64,000 bases of DNA from Eumeta japonica (lineage: Eukaryota > Arthropoda > Insecta > Lepidoptera > Psychidae), in assembly GCA_005406025.1 (NCBI GenBank), contig BGZK01000078.1, positions 496,001 through 560,000 on the forward strand, in the 5' to 3' direction. This document shows positions 1-10,856 of the stretch, one piece after another. The position numbers were made by a program, and so were the translations under genes. Each line of letters opens with the position of its first letter. The stretch's first letter is position 1. The notes beneath the pieces were generated by a model that was not told where the DNA came from, searched no databases, and saw only the letters and a program-made list of their open reading frames with translations.

Positions 1-494
1 CTTAAACGAAATTGAAAATTCGCACTACCTCGTCTATTTAATTATTTCAATTATGCTTCTTCTAGCGCAGTACGTATTGCATTTTTTATCGCATCGTGGC
101 CTATATAAAACTAACGCAAAGTAAATTATATCTTTCAGGGACAATCGTAAGTATCATTACTAAAAAAAATCACTTCGCTTAAGTTCGTAATAAATACCAC
201 AACACCACCAACAGAAATAAAAGAGGGTGCGCCCCCGGCGTCCGCACGCAAATAAAGTTAAGTCTCCAATTTCCCATTGACTCCAATAAACTGATTTGTT
301 GTCAGTCACGAGTGAATAAATTATTTTGGTTTCCTGTTTAAGTGAGGCTTTTATTCTTTTTTTTTATCGTTATTAAGAGTGTTTAATGTACAAAAACCTA
401 ATTTGCGGTAGTCTACTTTGCTGAAAAAATGGTATGTGGTGTAAAACCAAAAGTATAATACAAAACAGTCAGTCTGCTCGAGTTGACATGCGTG

Positions 495-496
<2 letters not shown>
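1..496. other. AT-rich non-coding stretch, no gene seen
   Basis: No supported coding region. A short GC-rich patch around 225-260 stands out. Open frames are short and AT-driven, and one runs through the neighbouring TG microsatellite. Confidence 0.6.

Positions 497-533
<37 letters not shown>
497..533. repeat. (TG)n microsatellite
   Basis: An essentially uninterrupted run of TG dinucleotides, about 18 units. On the minus strand it reads as Thr-His repeats in an open frame that is not a real gene. Confidence 0.95.
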
Positions 534-534
<1 letters not shown>

Positions 535-2470
535 TGGAGAGGGGGTATGATCATAGGTGCGCCCGTAATTTCTAAATTACTGAAATGATTTAGGTTTTCT
601 GCGTCGACCGCCAAAAAATATAGATTTCCGTAAAGCCAGTGTAAGTGACTTGATTAATTCAAGAGACATAGCAAAATGAAATCGTATGAGATGAACTAGC
701 AAGATACAGACAAATCAGTTAAGTCGTTGGCTACATAAATATTACTTTTCAAATTTATAATGTTTTTAATTTTTTTTTTCACTCAGTCGCCTCACTCAAT
801 TATCAATTTAAAAAACAATTTAACCTTTAACTTTTACAGTTATCGCCAATTTGTAAAACTGACCGCAACTGGCCGATTTCTTAAAAGAGATATCATCAGA
901 AAACGAAACGGTATCAATCAATCGCAAAATCTCATGAAATTTAGATTTGTATAAATAAAGTGGATTCCGGCACGATGGATTGATTCTTTCAAAATATATT
1001 GTCCGTCAATGAAATTGCATAAAACTTTCTTCTTTACACAATAAACGTGAGCTTAACAAAACGATAAAATTCAATTAAATCTGTTTTTTTCATTTTTTTT
1101 TAATATTACGAAAATACATATATAGTATATAGTTGTCAAAAATAATAATTTTTAATAAAATATGTTTTTGGTGATCACTCTAATGAACTATAAAATGCCA
1201 TGTACATATTATTTGAGAAGAAAAATGAAGTAGACTTTAGAGTAAAGCATTCCCTCTAATACTTGGTTTTGTGACGCAAGTAAAATTAACGCTTATCTGA
1301 ATGGTAATGCTTTTAAGGAGTAGAAGAACTTGAAATCCAATATCTGCGTACATTTTCGAGTTCTTCTTGAATACAGAAAAAAGTTTTGCTACGAGGTCAA
1401 CCGTTTTCAAGATTTTTTTCTAAGATATTGGCACAAAAGTTCACCAGTAATAATACCCCTAGAGCGAACTTTGAAGTTACTCGTGAATCCAGTCTTTATT
1501 CCGACACTACCTGATGTTATTTACGATAACATTTTTCTGCTGTTCACGTTAAATCTAAAAACGAAATTTTATGGGATTAAAAATTATTTTATTTGTTTCT
1601 TACAAAAAGAGCTTTGCATCTATTCAAATGGCTTTTCTTAGGAATAACATCATTGTTCAGCAATCCTCCTCGGTCTGAACGCCGGTTTAAAATATTCAAC
1701 AGCGTCGTATTTCACAGTCATTTGAGAAATAACACAAATGGAATGTTGATTACTTATCCCATTTTGCGGATACATCGATCAGAAGAATTCAGAGTTCACA
1801 TTACATTTTGATGCTCTTGGCAATGAAAATAAAATTTTTTGTTATCATAGTTTTTACTATTTTCTACTAGTTTTGTTTTATTATTTTATTTTATAGCATT
1901 TATTAGTTTCCTTTTGGAAACAGTTTACACGACTATTACCTTCTTAACAAATTTATTCTCGAAACTATTTTTGATTTGAAACATCTAATGCGGCGTATCA
2001 CACTGGCTGTAGGCGTGGTGACGCGTCGCCATACGCTCGTGACTCTGCGACTTTATTCCCATTTGGCTCCGACTGTCACCGTACTTAGCTTGTATAGTAT
2101 GCATATGTGGTGTTGTTTACTTGAGTTCAAAATTTTAATTTTTAATCTTAGTGTTTAACATGTTTTTTGGAAAATTATGAACTTTTTGTTTTTGATTACG
2201 TTATATTATTTAATTAAGATATGTTTATTCTTTTTAATAAACCGTACTTTCATTCATAGTTTCTATACAAAATAGTTCCGATTCTCCACATTTGCCAGGT
2301 GCCCAGGGACTGTTTTTTTTTTTAATAAATAGGAAAATTCGCTATTATTTTATACATAAAATTAAAAGAAAAAAAAACCTTTTTACAAACAAGTTAATAA
2401 AAAGAACTAAAGAGTTAAAAATAATTTGAACCTGATATGAAAATTACTAGTATATACCTACTTTATCTTA
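534..2470. other. AT-rich non-coding stretch, no gene seen
   Basis: Long AT-rich sequence with open frames of up to 103 codons (1330-1641) that show no recognisable motif. A small GC-richer patch at about 1988-2090 has several CpGs but no clear element. I see nothing else to annotate. Confidence 0.5.
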
Positions 2471-2499
2471 CCTAACCTAACCTAACCTAACCTAACCTA
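2471..2499. repeat. Interstitial insect telomeric repeat (CCTAA)n
   Basis: About six tandem copies of CCTAA (TTAGG on the other strand), the canonical insect telomere unit, lying inside ordinary AT-rich DNA. There is no adjacent telomere-specific retrotransposon or long array. It is therefore an interstitial telomeric sequence, not a chromosome end. Confidence 0.85.
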
Positions 2500-2699
2500 T
2501 ATTGCAACCTTCAACGATAATTAACCTTCTTTATCTACGTCACAATAATCACATACCGTACATACCTAATTAATTTTTTTTATTAAGCCCTAAAATTTTA
2601 CACCTTGTATAAAATCTTTGCGTTTTTATCACCGTGTTACATTGTGATGGAATATTGAAGAACATTTAGCATATTACACCTTCATTATTTTTTTTTGCA

Positions 2700-2885
2700 A
2701 TTTTTTGACGTGACAACGTCTTAAATTAGGTTGCGGCTGGGAGTCACTTATGAAAAAGTGTAACGCTCGGTAACGTAACGATGAGTCACCGAACGAGAGA
2801 GAGGCCCGCCGAATGCCTTGCGTCTCTCTCCCACTCAACTATGATCGGTCTGCCGCGCGCGCAGCACTAGAGAATTAGTGCATAG
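2700..2885. other. GC-rich block, possibly a dispersed repeat
   Basis: Contains a short hairpin, GACGTGACAACGTC (2707-2720), and a pair of complementary GAGAGAGA and TCTCTCTC tracts around 2800-2830. A (CG)n-like run sits near 2853-2862. It has no open coding frame of note. The abrupt composition change suggests an inserted element or a regulatory block; the sequence does not decide which. Confidence 0.35.
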
Positions 2886-2989
2886 CTTGCAAATGTATTG
2901 CAAGTTATTGTATGTATATTTGTATATAAATACGTATGTATGTGTAAAGGTAAAAATAAAATTTTGTTAATATGAAATTCAGTGCGAGA

Positions 2990-3049
2990 TTCTTTGTATA
3001 AATTAATGTTTTAAATATAATTCTTTGTATAAATAAATGTTTTAAATTG
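2990..3049. repeat. Two-copy tandem duplication, period about 31 bp
   Basis: A roughly 28-bp unit beginning TTCTTTGTATAAAT occurs at 2990 and again at 3021 with one or two differences. Each copy ends in TGTTTTAAAT. It looks like a recent local slippage duplication. Confidence 0.8.
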
Positions 3050-3119
3050 TTACTATTATTTCATCCTTCTTCCTACTATACGAATGAATATTCACATTAA
3101 AATGATTTTACCATTCAAA

Positions 3120-3885
3120 GTCGTTGTCACGTAAAACTTTCGCCCGTATACCGACTTTACAGGCAACCAAATTTTTTTGTTTAATTTTTTTTTCTTTATG
3201 TGTTCCCACAAGTACAAGACAAAAACGGTTCATCCCCTCAGAGGTCCGTTGTAGGGGGATAAAGGTTTCAGTACAACAAGGTTCGTCCTGATACCCTGTG
3301 CGCAAAGTTAGTGATATGACATGCATAAACACCCTCATACCATTCAGCCCTCGGCACGTGTTCATCGTGTTCGCCTTTGGGTCATCTACCTAATCAAAGA
3401 CAGAATCCACATTCATAACAAACGGAACGAACGAAAGAACTTATTTTCCCAAAGATGAGGTCGCATAGTTACGTCCATCAAACCACCACCACTCACCACC
3501 CATCAGAAACGGTCCACCCATCAAGATGAAGCAAACTCGACACGGTTTTGTCACTTAATTACCAAGTTCCTATGGGTATATTCCCCCTCCATCATCAGAC
3601 CCTGGTTACCATCTAACACCAAATTACTCGTCAAGACAAATCATAGGAGCCCAAACTTGATGGAGTTGTGTCGTTTAATTATCGAGTTCTTATAGCCATC
3701 TTCCCTCTACATCATGAGATCAGCTCCATGTGATGATAATATTGCATTGTCACCCGATTTATATCTTTTTACACAATTTCAGCTAAATCGGTATCCGGGA
3801 AGTGCATCAAATTGAACTCGCAAGATTTCATTACAGACAAACAAACAAACGGCACGATGGGTGAAACTAAATAAAAGCTTGTAAA
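3120..3885 (+). mobile_element. Dispersed modular repeat with ~120-bp internal modules
   Basis: The part around 3335-3390 (ATTCAGCCCTC.G.G..GTTCGCCTT) matches a second block at 44532-44560. Downstream, two modules about 120 bp apart start with AAACTNGA at 3533 and 3653, and both run through TTAATTANC.AGTTC. The 44.6 kb relative also carries tandem modules and shares the phrase CATCATCAGACCCTG. The unit ends near an ACAAACAAACGGCACG tail. A non-autonomous transposon is likely; its class is not shown by the sequence. Confidence 0.55.
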
Positions 3886-4182
3886 ATTATTTTAATTTAA
3901 TATGTCTCGGTCTGTTACGTGAAATCGTCTGTAGGTTTGTTGATATCTTTTTGTCATTCCTAATATTACGAAACGAAAGAAAACACGCAGTTATGCAGAA
4001 CTAAATACTTATGTGATAAAAAAAAAGCTTGTTTAAAATAATTAGAGCGGCATATTTTGTATGCTTGTAAGTTAATTAATTATGTAAGGTGAAAAAATTA
4101 CACGTACTCGGTACAAATTTCGAAATGTGTTATACAAGGAAAACAGGAAGCTTATGACTACGTGTTTACACAAAGAAAGCGA

Positions 4183-4275
4183 AGACGAGGCGTCAGCGCA
4201 AAACGCCTTTGTGCGACGATAATTACAAGAAAGGCCGCTTTTGTCGCCGCCGACGGGAATAAGCCCCGAGGCTCA
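4183..4275. other. GC-rich island, candidate conserved non-coding element
   Basis: GC-rich sequence flanked by AT-rich DNA, with several CpGs and a homeodomain-like ATAATTAC core. It has no open frame of meaningful length and no repeat structure. The flanks at 3886-4182 and 4276-4526 hold nothing recognisable. Confidence 0.25.
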
Positions 4276-4526
4276 ATTCTGGACTGTTTTATAGGGAAAA
4301 ATTAATTTGCAATTATTTTTTTTTACTTTCGAAGAGGTTTTACCGGGGTTATTTCTTTTTTTTTAGTCGGTTTTATATAGTTGCACAGAATTATTTTATC
4401 ACATGAATTTATATTTATTTAACTAACTGTAAAGAAAAAGTGCTCTAAATCTACTTAGGTGCTGCTCTCTTATTTTACTTGGCGTTATGGGTAATGAAAG
4501 TAAATAAAAAGATAAGAAAAAAAACG

Positions 4527-4563
4527 GTGGAGGATGTATGGATGAATTGTATACATCCTCCAC
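4527..4563. repeat. Perfect 13-bp inverted repeat (hairpin)
   Basis: GTGGAGGATGTAT (4527-4539) is followed by an 11-nt spacer and then its exact reverse complement (4551-4563). It is too short for a standard animal microRNA precursor and is not followed by a U-tract terminator context. Origin unknown. Confidence 0.9.
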
Positions 4564-5462
4564 TTGTCACTTTTACTTAAAAACAAATAGAAGTCCTTAT
4601 ACCATAGTCCCATAACGACACGTTCAGAAGTTTTTAACTAATGCTCGAACAAAAATAAATCGCCTTTGTTATGTTTATATAATAAAAGAGACTTCATGGT
4701 CATCGTCTCACAAATGCGTTTTTTATTGAGATTCTTTCATTATAAATGAGATGATGAGGGAAAGTTGATAAGAAATAAATTTGAATTTATTTTTTTCTTT
4801 ATATTATTTGATGGATTTGTTTCATTACCGTATGAGTACAAAGCATTCTTTTGGCACCAAGTAATTGCATATTGTAAGTTTTTTTTTGTTTTTTCCTTAG
4901 ATATTTGGAAAGTTTTAAGCTCTACATAATTTGTCTCCATTTATTACACGGATTTCGACATCATGCAGCCAATCACCAAAATTAAGTGCTTCGGACAAAA
5001 TGTTTGTGTCTTATTACAAAACTCAAAAAATTGATGAAAAGAAAACGTGTGTAAATATTGAAAAGAAATGAAGACATAAAAAATTCTAAAAATTCTTCTC
5101 TGCGAAAAATTCTCGTACATTTTGTTGTGGTGGGTGTTACTTTAATTAAATGAATTTGCTTTGGAGGAATTGTCGTTTGTGTTTTGACCAAACAGATTAC
5201 TATGGTTGTGTTAATAATTTACTATCTAAAATAACTTCTTTTACTTTCAAATAATTTTCGCAAAATGCTTTTGTCATAATAAACAATAAAATTATATCGT
5301 ATCAGGAAAGACATGCCAAACGATTCAGTCAACAAGGTTGCGATTAAATTAATTATAATTTGGCTCTTAAATTTTTATTACCATAATTTTTTGAACTGAA
5401 AATTAGAATTGATCCGGAAAATTGACAAAATAATGTTATAATTGTTTAAATAATACAGAATT
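4564..5462. other. AT-rich stretch, no gene seen
   Basis: Open frames of 60-70 codons on the minus strand are lysine/phenylalanine-rich products of base composition. No motif or repeat was recognised. Confidence 0.5.
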
Positions 5463-5861
5463 AAAAAAATCAGCTTTTTTTTTTGTAGTTTTCCCCTTGC
5501 GAGAGGGATGGGGAAGGAGGAGAAAAACCCATTATGGGCCGTCCATGCGCCCGGGCACACAGGTGTGTAAGCCTCCTGAACAACTCATGGCTGCGATGTC
5601 GATAGCCAAGGGCTTTAACGCCTTCGTCTGATACGCGGCCGTATCGGCATAGGGATGCCGTCGGCGCGTGACTGGTTAGCCCGGTCTGTAAACACAGAAA
5701 TGTGTCTCTGAAGGTTAAACTCCTCAACCCCACTGATGTAGAAGCTTTGACTCCTTATGGGAGTCCATTTCTACACAGAAAGGTAGTGATGCGAGTAAAA
5801 CTACTATGAATCTCCTCCGTGTGCAGTTCTGCTACAGCAAGGTTTGGTCAAAAAAATCAGC
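5463..5861 (-). mobile_element. Poly(A)-tailed retroposon with 12-bp target-site duplication
   Basis: A GC-rich insert of about 375 bp (5475-5849) is bounded by identical 12-bp direct repeats, AAAAAAATCAGC, at 5463-5474 and 5850-5861. Next to the left repeat is a run of ten T, the poly(A) tail of a minus-strand insertion. Target-site duplication plus poly(A) is the signature of LINE-driven retroposition. I could not place a clear RNA polymerase III A/B box pair, so it may be a SINE or a 5'-truncated LINE tail. An 87-codon minus-strand frame crosses it, but nothing supports translation. The intact duplication suggests a fairly young insertion. Confidence 0.85.
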
Positions 5862-6403
5862 ATGTTTCACTGCACATATATATTATTGTTCTCGACGAAA
5901 ACGTTCTTACGAATACTGACGCGCAGACGGCGTGAGCATATTCACTATTTTATTTTAGTCCATATAGTTTATATAGACGAGTTTCGAATTCGTAATTCAT
6001 AGATAGGAAACATCGCTTTTCCGTGCAATTTTATAGTGAAATGTACATAATAGCATAGCTTTTGTACATATACGTTTATTTAGATATGAGTTTTACTTCC
6101 GAAATGCATCAAACACGTATGCAGTATAGTCTCGGTAATCCTTGAAAGGGCTGACCACGTGACATAGAAATTGGCGGCCTTCATAACAGTAGGACCGCTG
6201 ACTGCTGACGGTAGTCGTTCAGAGCCGCCAGATAGCGGTGCTCGTTACGGTACGGTTCAGAATCGATGTTGAAAAATAGCATGGCTGTCTCGACGGTACG
6301 GCTTCCGTTCGCAAGGACAAATTTTGAGATCCGGACCGCTTCATCAAAAGGAAGATACAGCATAAACGGAGGATACATAAGCTGTGGACTTGCACCCGCT
6401 GCC
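5862..6403. other. Sequence between retroposon and LINE remnant
   Basis: AT-rich to about 6160, then GC-richer from about 6170. The 6180-6403 part has the composition of the LINE downstream and may be its decayed 5' coding region, but I could not recognise protein similarity there. Minus-strand frames of 113 and 144 codons cross this GC-rich part and look like shadows. Confidence 0.4.
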
Positions 6404-8217
6404 CAAAGCTGAAGAAAGAGCTGAATGACTTGTCCAGAAACATATCTGAGGCAGTCAAAGATTTTCGTGGCGCGACCTGGAAAGCGACTATCGATCGAGC
6501 CGAGCCGGCGAAAGCGTGACAAGTCTTAACCAACTCTGCCGCCAGTTCACCAAAGCCGCAGCTCCGAAGTGCCCGATTACCGATTGCTCGGGGGTTCGTC
6601 GCTACGATGCCAAAGCCCGAGCGGAGGTGATAACCGAATACCTCGCAGATCAATTCATCCCGAATCTACAAGCCAACCACCTCCCCAAATCTACAAGAAC
6701 ACTACGCACATGTGGAGAACCGTGTGGAGGAGTTTATGGACACTGCCCCTTCCCCCCCTTCCAGGAGATCTATTTATTACCCCAGCCGCGCTACACAAGC
6801 TAGTGATGCGCTTTTCCAAAAAGAAGGCCTCAGAACCAGATAACATATCAACAGCCGCGCTGAGGCATCTACCCAGAAGGGCAATTGTGGCCATGAACAG
6901 AGTGTTCAATGGAATACTCCGCCCTGGTCACTTTCCGGAGGAGTGGAAAAGGGGAAAAATTATAACAATACCAAAAGCGGGAAAGGACCCTCGAAAGCAG
7001 GAGAACATTCGGCCTATCACCTTGCTATCTCACGTGGCTAAGACGTTTGAGCGTGCCCTGCTTACCAAACTGCGCCTCTTCCTGACCCCGCGACAGGAGC
7101 AATACTGGTTCCGCAGTGGGCATTCCACAACGCTGCAGCTCATAAGAATACTGCACCACCTTGCGTCGGTAAGGAACTGCGAAAGATATACGGTGGCGGT
7201 ACTCTTGGATAAGGAGAAGGCATTCGACAGGGTGTGGCACGACGGCCTCATCCATAAGCTGTTGGACACCTCACTGCCGCCTGCACTCACAAAAGTCATC
7301 GCCAGTTTTCTTCAACATCGCAGTTTCTGCGTTGCTGTCGACGACGTGCTATCCGCCCCTCGCCCGATACGAGCAGGAGTACCGCAGGGCAGCTGTCTAT
7401 CCCCTGAACTATATGCTCTATATATGGACGATATACCCACGCTGCGTGGCCATCTCGAGGACTGGGAGGACGACGTGATGCTGGCGCTGTACGCTGATGA
7501 CAGCGCGTATTTTGCATCGTCGCGAAGGGCTGACCTAGCCGCGAAGAGGATCCAGCGCGTATTTGATTTGCTGCCCGAATGGTTGGAAAATGGAGGATGG
7601 CCGTCAATTACAGCAAGATGGCCGCTCTATTGACCGGCAGCCAACGTAAAATTCCTGATCAACTGCGCCTGAGGGGTCAGGCGGTAGAGTGAAAAACATG
7701 CGTCCGATACCTGGGCGTTCATATCGACCACTCACTACGTATGGTACCCCAAGTAGACCACGTCATACAGATGAGTTGTGCTGCGCGCGCAAAACTACGC
7801 CCGATTCTCGTCTCTAGACTACCCATCAGGACAAAAGTAGCGATCTACAAATGTTACATACGCTCCCGCCTGACCTACGCTGCACCGGCTTGGTACGCCC
7901 TTTGCTTAGTACTGTAGCGTCAACGTCTCCAGGCCCAACAGAATATAGTGCTTTGTATGATTGCGGGGGCCGAGTGGTACGTCAAAAACGACGTGATCGC
8001 CAGAGACTTGAAAGTCGAAACCCTTGAAGAGTTTTTAAAGATGCTGGCACGACGTGCCTTCAATCGCGCAGACGCAGGCCCCTATACCTCGCTATACAAC
8101 CTGGCGCCACACTACAACCGATCGACGAAAGGTTACCAGCTCCCACGAGACCTGGTATCAAAATCTCCCAACGAGGGGAAGGTGAGAGCTGACGAACACC
8201 GGACGGCGGACAAATAG
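6404..8217 (+). pseudogene. Jockey-clade LINE reverse transcriptase, decayed
   Basis: Remnant of the ORF2 reverse transcriptase of a non-LTR retrotransposon that copies its own RNA at nicked chromosomal target sites. It begins with a pre-RT segment (ISEAVKDFRGATWKATIDRA) at about 6406-6510. Palm motif A (LLDKEKAFDRVWH) is at about 7202-7237, motif B (GVPQGSCLSP) at 7376-7405, and the catalytic YADD at 7490-7501. The thumb/C-terminal part runs to a stop at 8215-8217. The catalytic residues survive, but the frame is broken repeatedly: shifts near 6510, 6680, 6745-6760 (a C-run) and 7585-7600, plus in-frame stops at 7690 and 7915. The longest uninterrupted piece is about 354 codons (6569-7633). 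No endonuclease domain is visible, so the copy is probably 5'-truncated. Jockey clade is inferred from motif wording. Confidence 0.9.
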
Positions 8218-8560
8218 TCACCATAAAAGAATGACCCAAGAGGGCAGTGTCCCTCCTGAGAAGATGCCCGGGTTCGAGCCATAGGCACATACGCGCAACC
8301 GCAGCACACCCTGCTGCGTCCGCAGCAGGATGTAGAAGACCCGCGACGACGCTAACGACCGCTTCAGTTCGATTGGTCTAAAATTGACCCGTCTAATTGG
8401 TCGCTCTTTGAAGGACGAAGCCGGTAATTAAGATGCAGTTGCACACTGCATTAAACCTGCACTCTACTGTACTACCGCAATACTCAGTCAACAGTCAACT
8501 GTAGTACATCCCTCACGTGTTGGCATATCGAAAGTGAAATTCTGCGCCTTAATAGACACC
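8218..8560 (+). other. Probable LINE 3' untranslated region
   Basis: GC-rich sequence continuing the composition of the LINE after its stop codon. It includes GGTTCGAGCC (about 8271-8280), which resembles a Pol III B box but has no matching A box. No poly(A) tail was identified. The inverted-repeat element at 8561 may have inserted into this tail, because GC-rich sequence resumes at 9299-9400. Confidence 0.4.
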
Positions 8561-8792
8561 TACTACCTTATTCAGAATCCTTATTTAAAACATCGTTCAA
8601 AGGTAGTTTAACTAAACACTGTTTACTTCTTAAACAGCTGTTTAGGCATTATGCAATTCAGAATGTCACTTAGACTGCAGTCTAACTAAAAGAGTGTTTA
8701 AGCGTTATAATGGCAACATTCTGATCAAAAATGTTTTAAAAACTATTTAGTACCTGGCATCCAAGTAATGAAAAATATGTATTTATATACTT

Positions 8793-8853
<61 letters not shown>

Positions 8854-9298
8854 TATGTGTAAGTATATATATATAAATACATATTTTCATTACTTGGATG
8901 CCAGGTACTAAATATTTTCGACTAAATTTATATTTATTGAAACATTTGTGAAATTCTTTAATTTCAGATAATTCTTCCATTATGAATGCGCTTCGAATTA
9001 ATAATTCGCAATTTATAGAAATCAATCTTTAACTTGATGACAAAAACACGTTAGTCAAATGTCACTTTTGGCAACCTACGTCAAATATTCAGTAAAACAA
9101 TCCTTAGACCACTGTCAAACATCCTTTGCCTATGTTTAACTATTGTATGACGGCTAAACGAGGTTTAAACAGTGTTTACAAATTAAACAAGATTTCTGAA
9201 TTCAGATTTTTGTAAATTCGCGTTAAACTGTTGTCTAAGCACGTTTTAAAGTTAGATTAGCGACTCTGAATAAGTGTGCTTAGTGTTCAGAGGTAGTA
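8561..9298. mobile_element. Imperfect inverted-repeat element (MITE-like)
   Basis: The outer ends are complementary: TACTACCT at 8561-8568 and AGGTAGTA at 9291-9298. CTTATTCAGAATC at the left pairs with a diverged copy near 9261-9274, after about 16 extra bases on the right. Subterminal AAACAGTGTTTA-like motifs occur on both sides. The centre is a long palindrome around (AT)n. There is no coding capacity. It resembles a non-autonomous DNA transposon; the superfamily is not resolved because no clear target-site duplication is visible. Confidence 0.5.
8745..8913. repeat. Long palindrome centred on (AT)n microsatellite
   Basis: The left arm TAGTACCTGGCATCCAAGTA (8748-8767) continues through AATGAAAAATATGTATTTATA. 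Its near-exact reverse complement lies at about 8871-8910. Between them is an AT-dinucleotide run at about 8796-8849. The arms differ by single-base indels and an extra TATATA on the right. The DNA could extrude as a cruciform. Confidence 0.85.
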
Positions 9299-10547
9299 TT
9301 TCGATGACCTAGGTTAGCGAGGCGCCGCTCCTGCGAATAGTCAGCCGATCGGCAAAACCAAAAACGGGTCGTTAAGCGTTCCATACGCGTGCGCCTGGTC
9401 TGTCACAATTATTATTATCTTCTATTAATACGTCTACTATTAACTTCATACTGTAATACAGGCATTCGTTACTCAAGTCACACGTCTGACATAAATATAA
9501 CAGATGATACCGGAATCGTACCCTTAAGCAGGTGGGTTTTTCTTACAGACAAAAACGTTGACATACGACGGAAATTATTACGTCAAACAAATTGATTAGC
9601 CAATAAAAATAGACTAAATATAATAAATTCTTAATTAAATAAATAAAACTAAATAAAAAAAGAAAAATACAATAAATTCTTAGGATATTGCGCGGCTTTC
9701 CCTTCAGCCTTTTAATTGTTATTTTGTTTGAAACTACATTTTTTCAATAGTTAAATTTTATAACAAAAATATATATTATTGATATTTTAACATATTATAT
9801 ATCATGACATTTTCAAGTCGTGTCGATGTGTTAAATTTGTTCTCGTTCAAACGTGGGATTTAATATTGTATTTGAAGAATTTAAGGTTTCTTTGGAGGTG
9901 TATGTCAGTGGTAGATGACCCCATTACAACTTTACATAATAGAAAGGATTACCATTTGTATCTTCATATCTAAGTAGCTCTATATTTGAATATTTTTCTT
10001 TTTGACTTTTTAAGGTGATATTAATTCTTTTCGAAATTAAGCTTGTCCTATTGTAACTTCTTATCTTCCTAAATCTACCTAATTTTTGGTTAGATGTTTT
10101 GTTCTGTACTTTGAAAATTTATTTACTTGTACTCTATGTTAAAGAATTTCTTTTAATATTTTTCCATCACTTGCGATGTCGAATGATGTTTAAAGTGAAC
10201 AATCTATTCGAAGCAGTGCCGCCACGACACTTGTGTGTAATCAGTGTTAAAATATGGTCCCGTTTTAAAAATATATGCACATTTATTTCTTTAGGTTTTA
10301 TGTTTCATTTTAGGCTCATTTCTCTTTTCAAGAAAGACGTCGCTTAACACATACTATCACATTTCAAAGGCTTATATACTATCTTTTTTTATGGATATAA
10401 AAGTAGGCCTTACATATTAAATTTACGTGCACGCAACCACGCACGCAGCATCAAAGCGAAAATTTTCGACAATTTTATTAATAACAACCGTGATAGTTCA
10501 CCTCCTAAATGTTGTATCGTAAGTCTAAGACCAAGATTAATAAGTTA
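9299..10547. other. Non-coding stretch, no gene seen
   Basis: 9299-9400 is GC-rich and may continue the LINE tail interrupted by the element at 8561. From 9400 on it is AT-rich with open frames of up to 82 codons and no recognisable motif. Confidence 0.45.
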
Positions 10548-10856
10548 TCAAAATAACTTATAATGAATGCGCTATGAAATACGAAAAGAACTTTTAAAAT
10601 TTGATTAACAGTTGCCAAAATTAGCGCGATCAAATATTTCAAACAAACAAAAAAAAAGTAAAATCTTCAAATAGCTCATAATCTTTCCTAAGAATTGGAC
10701 TATAAAATACAAAAAGATTTTTTCTAATTTGAATAGTATTTCCAGATTAGCGCATTCAAACATCAAAAAACTATTCGAATAGCTCATAGCTTTTCTCCGA
10801 TTTTCAGCTATCAATTACAAAACTATTTTTTTCAAATTCTATAGGTAGTTCCAGTG
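10548..10856. repeat. Degenerate tandem repeat, three units of ~110-130 bp
   Basis: A phrase of the form CTAT.AAATACAAAAAGATTTTTTCTAATTTGA....TTCCA recurs at about 10568, 10698 and 10806. AATAGCTCATA..CTTT and ATTAGCGC lie between the copies. The spacings are about 130 and 108 bp, and the units are strongly diverged. Confidence 0.6.

Noticed and set aside
1330..1641. 103-codon plus-strand frame as a small gene
   Set aside because: Composition is typical of random AT-rich DNA, the ORF has no ATG at its first codon (TTG), and no motif is seen.
2471..2499. True chromosome end
   Set aside because: The array is short and has ordinary sequence on both sides.
4527..4563. MicroRNA precursor
   Set aside because: The stem is only 13 bp, too short for a Dicer substrate, and no known microRNA sequence was recognised.
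5470..5733. 87-codon minus-strand frame or bacterial contamination
   Set aside because: The GC-rich insert is explained by a retroposon with poly(A) tail and target-site duplication.
6181..6653. Minus-strand frames of 113 and 144 codons
   Set aside because: From about 6404 they are shadows of the plus-strand LINE; upstream they show no recognisable protein.
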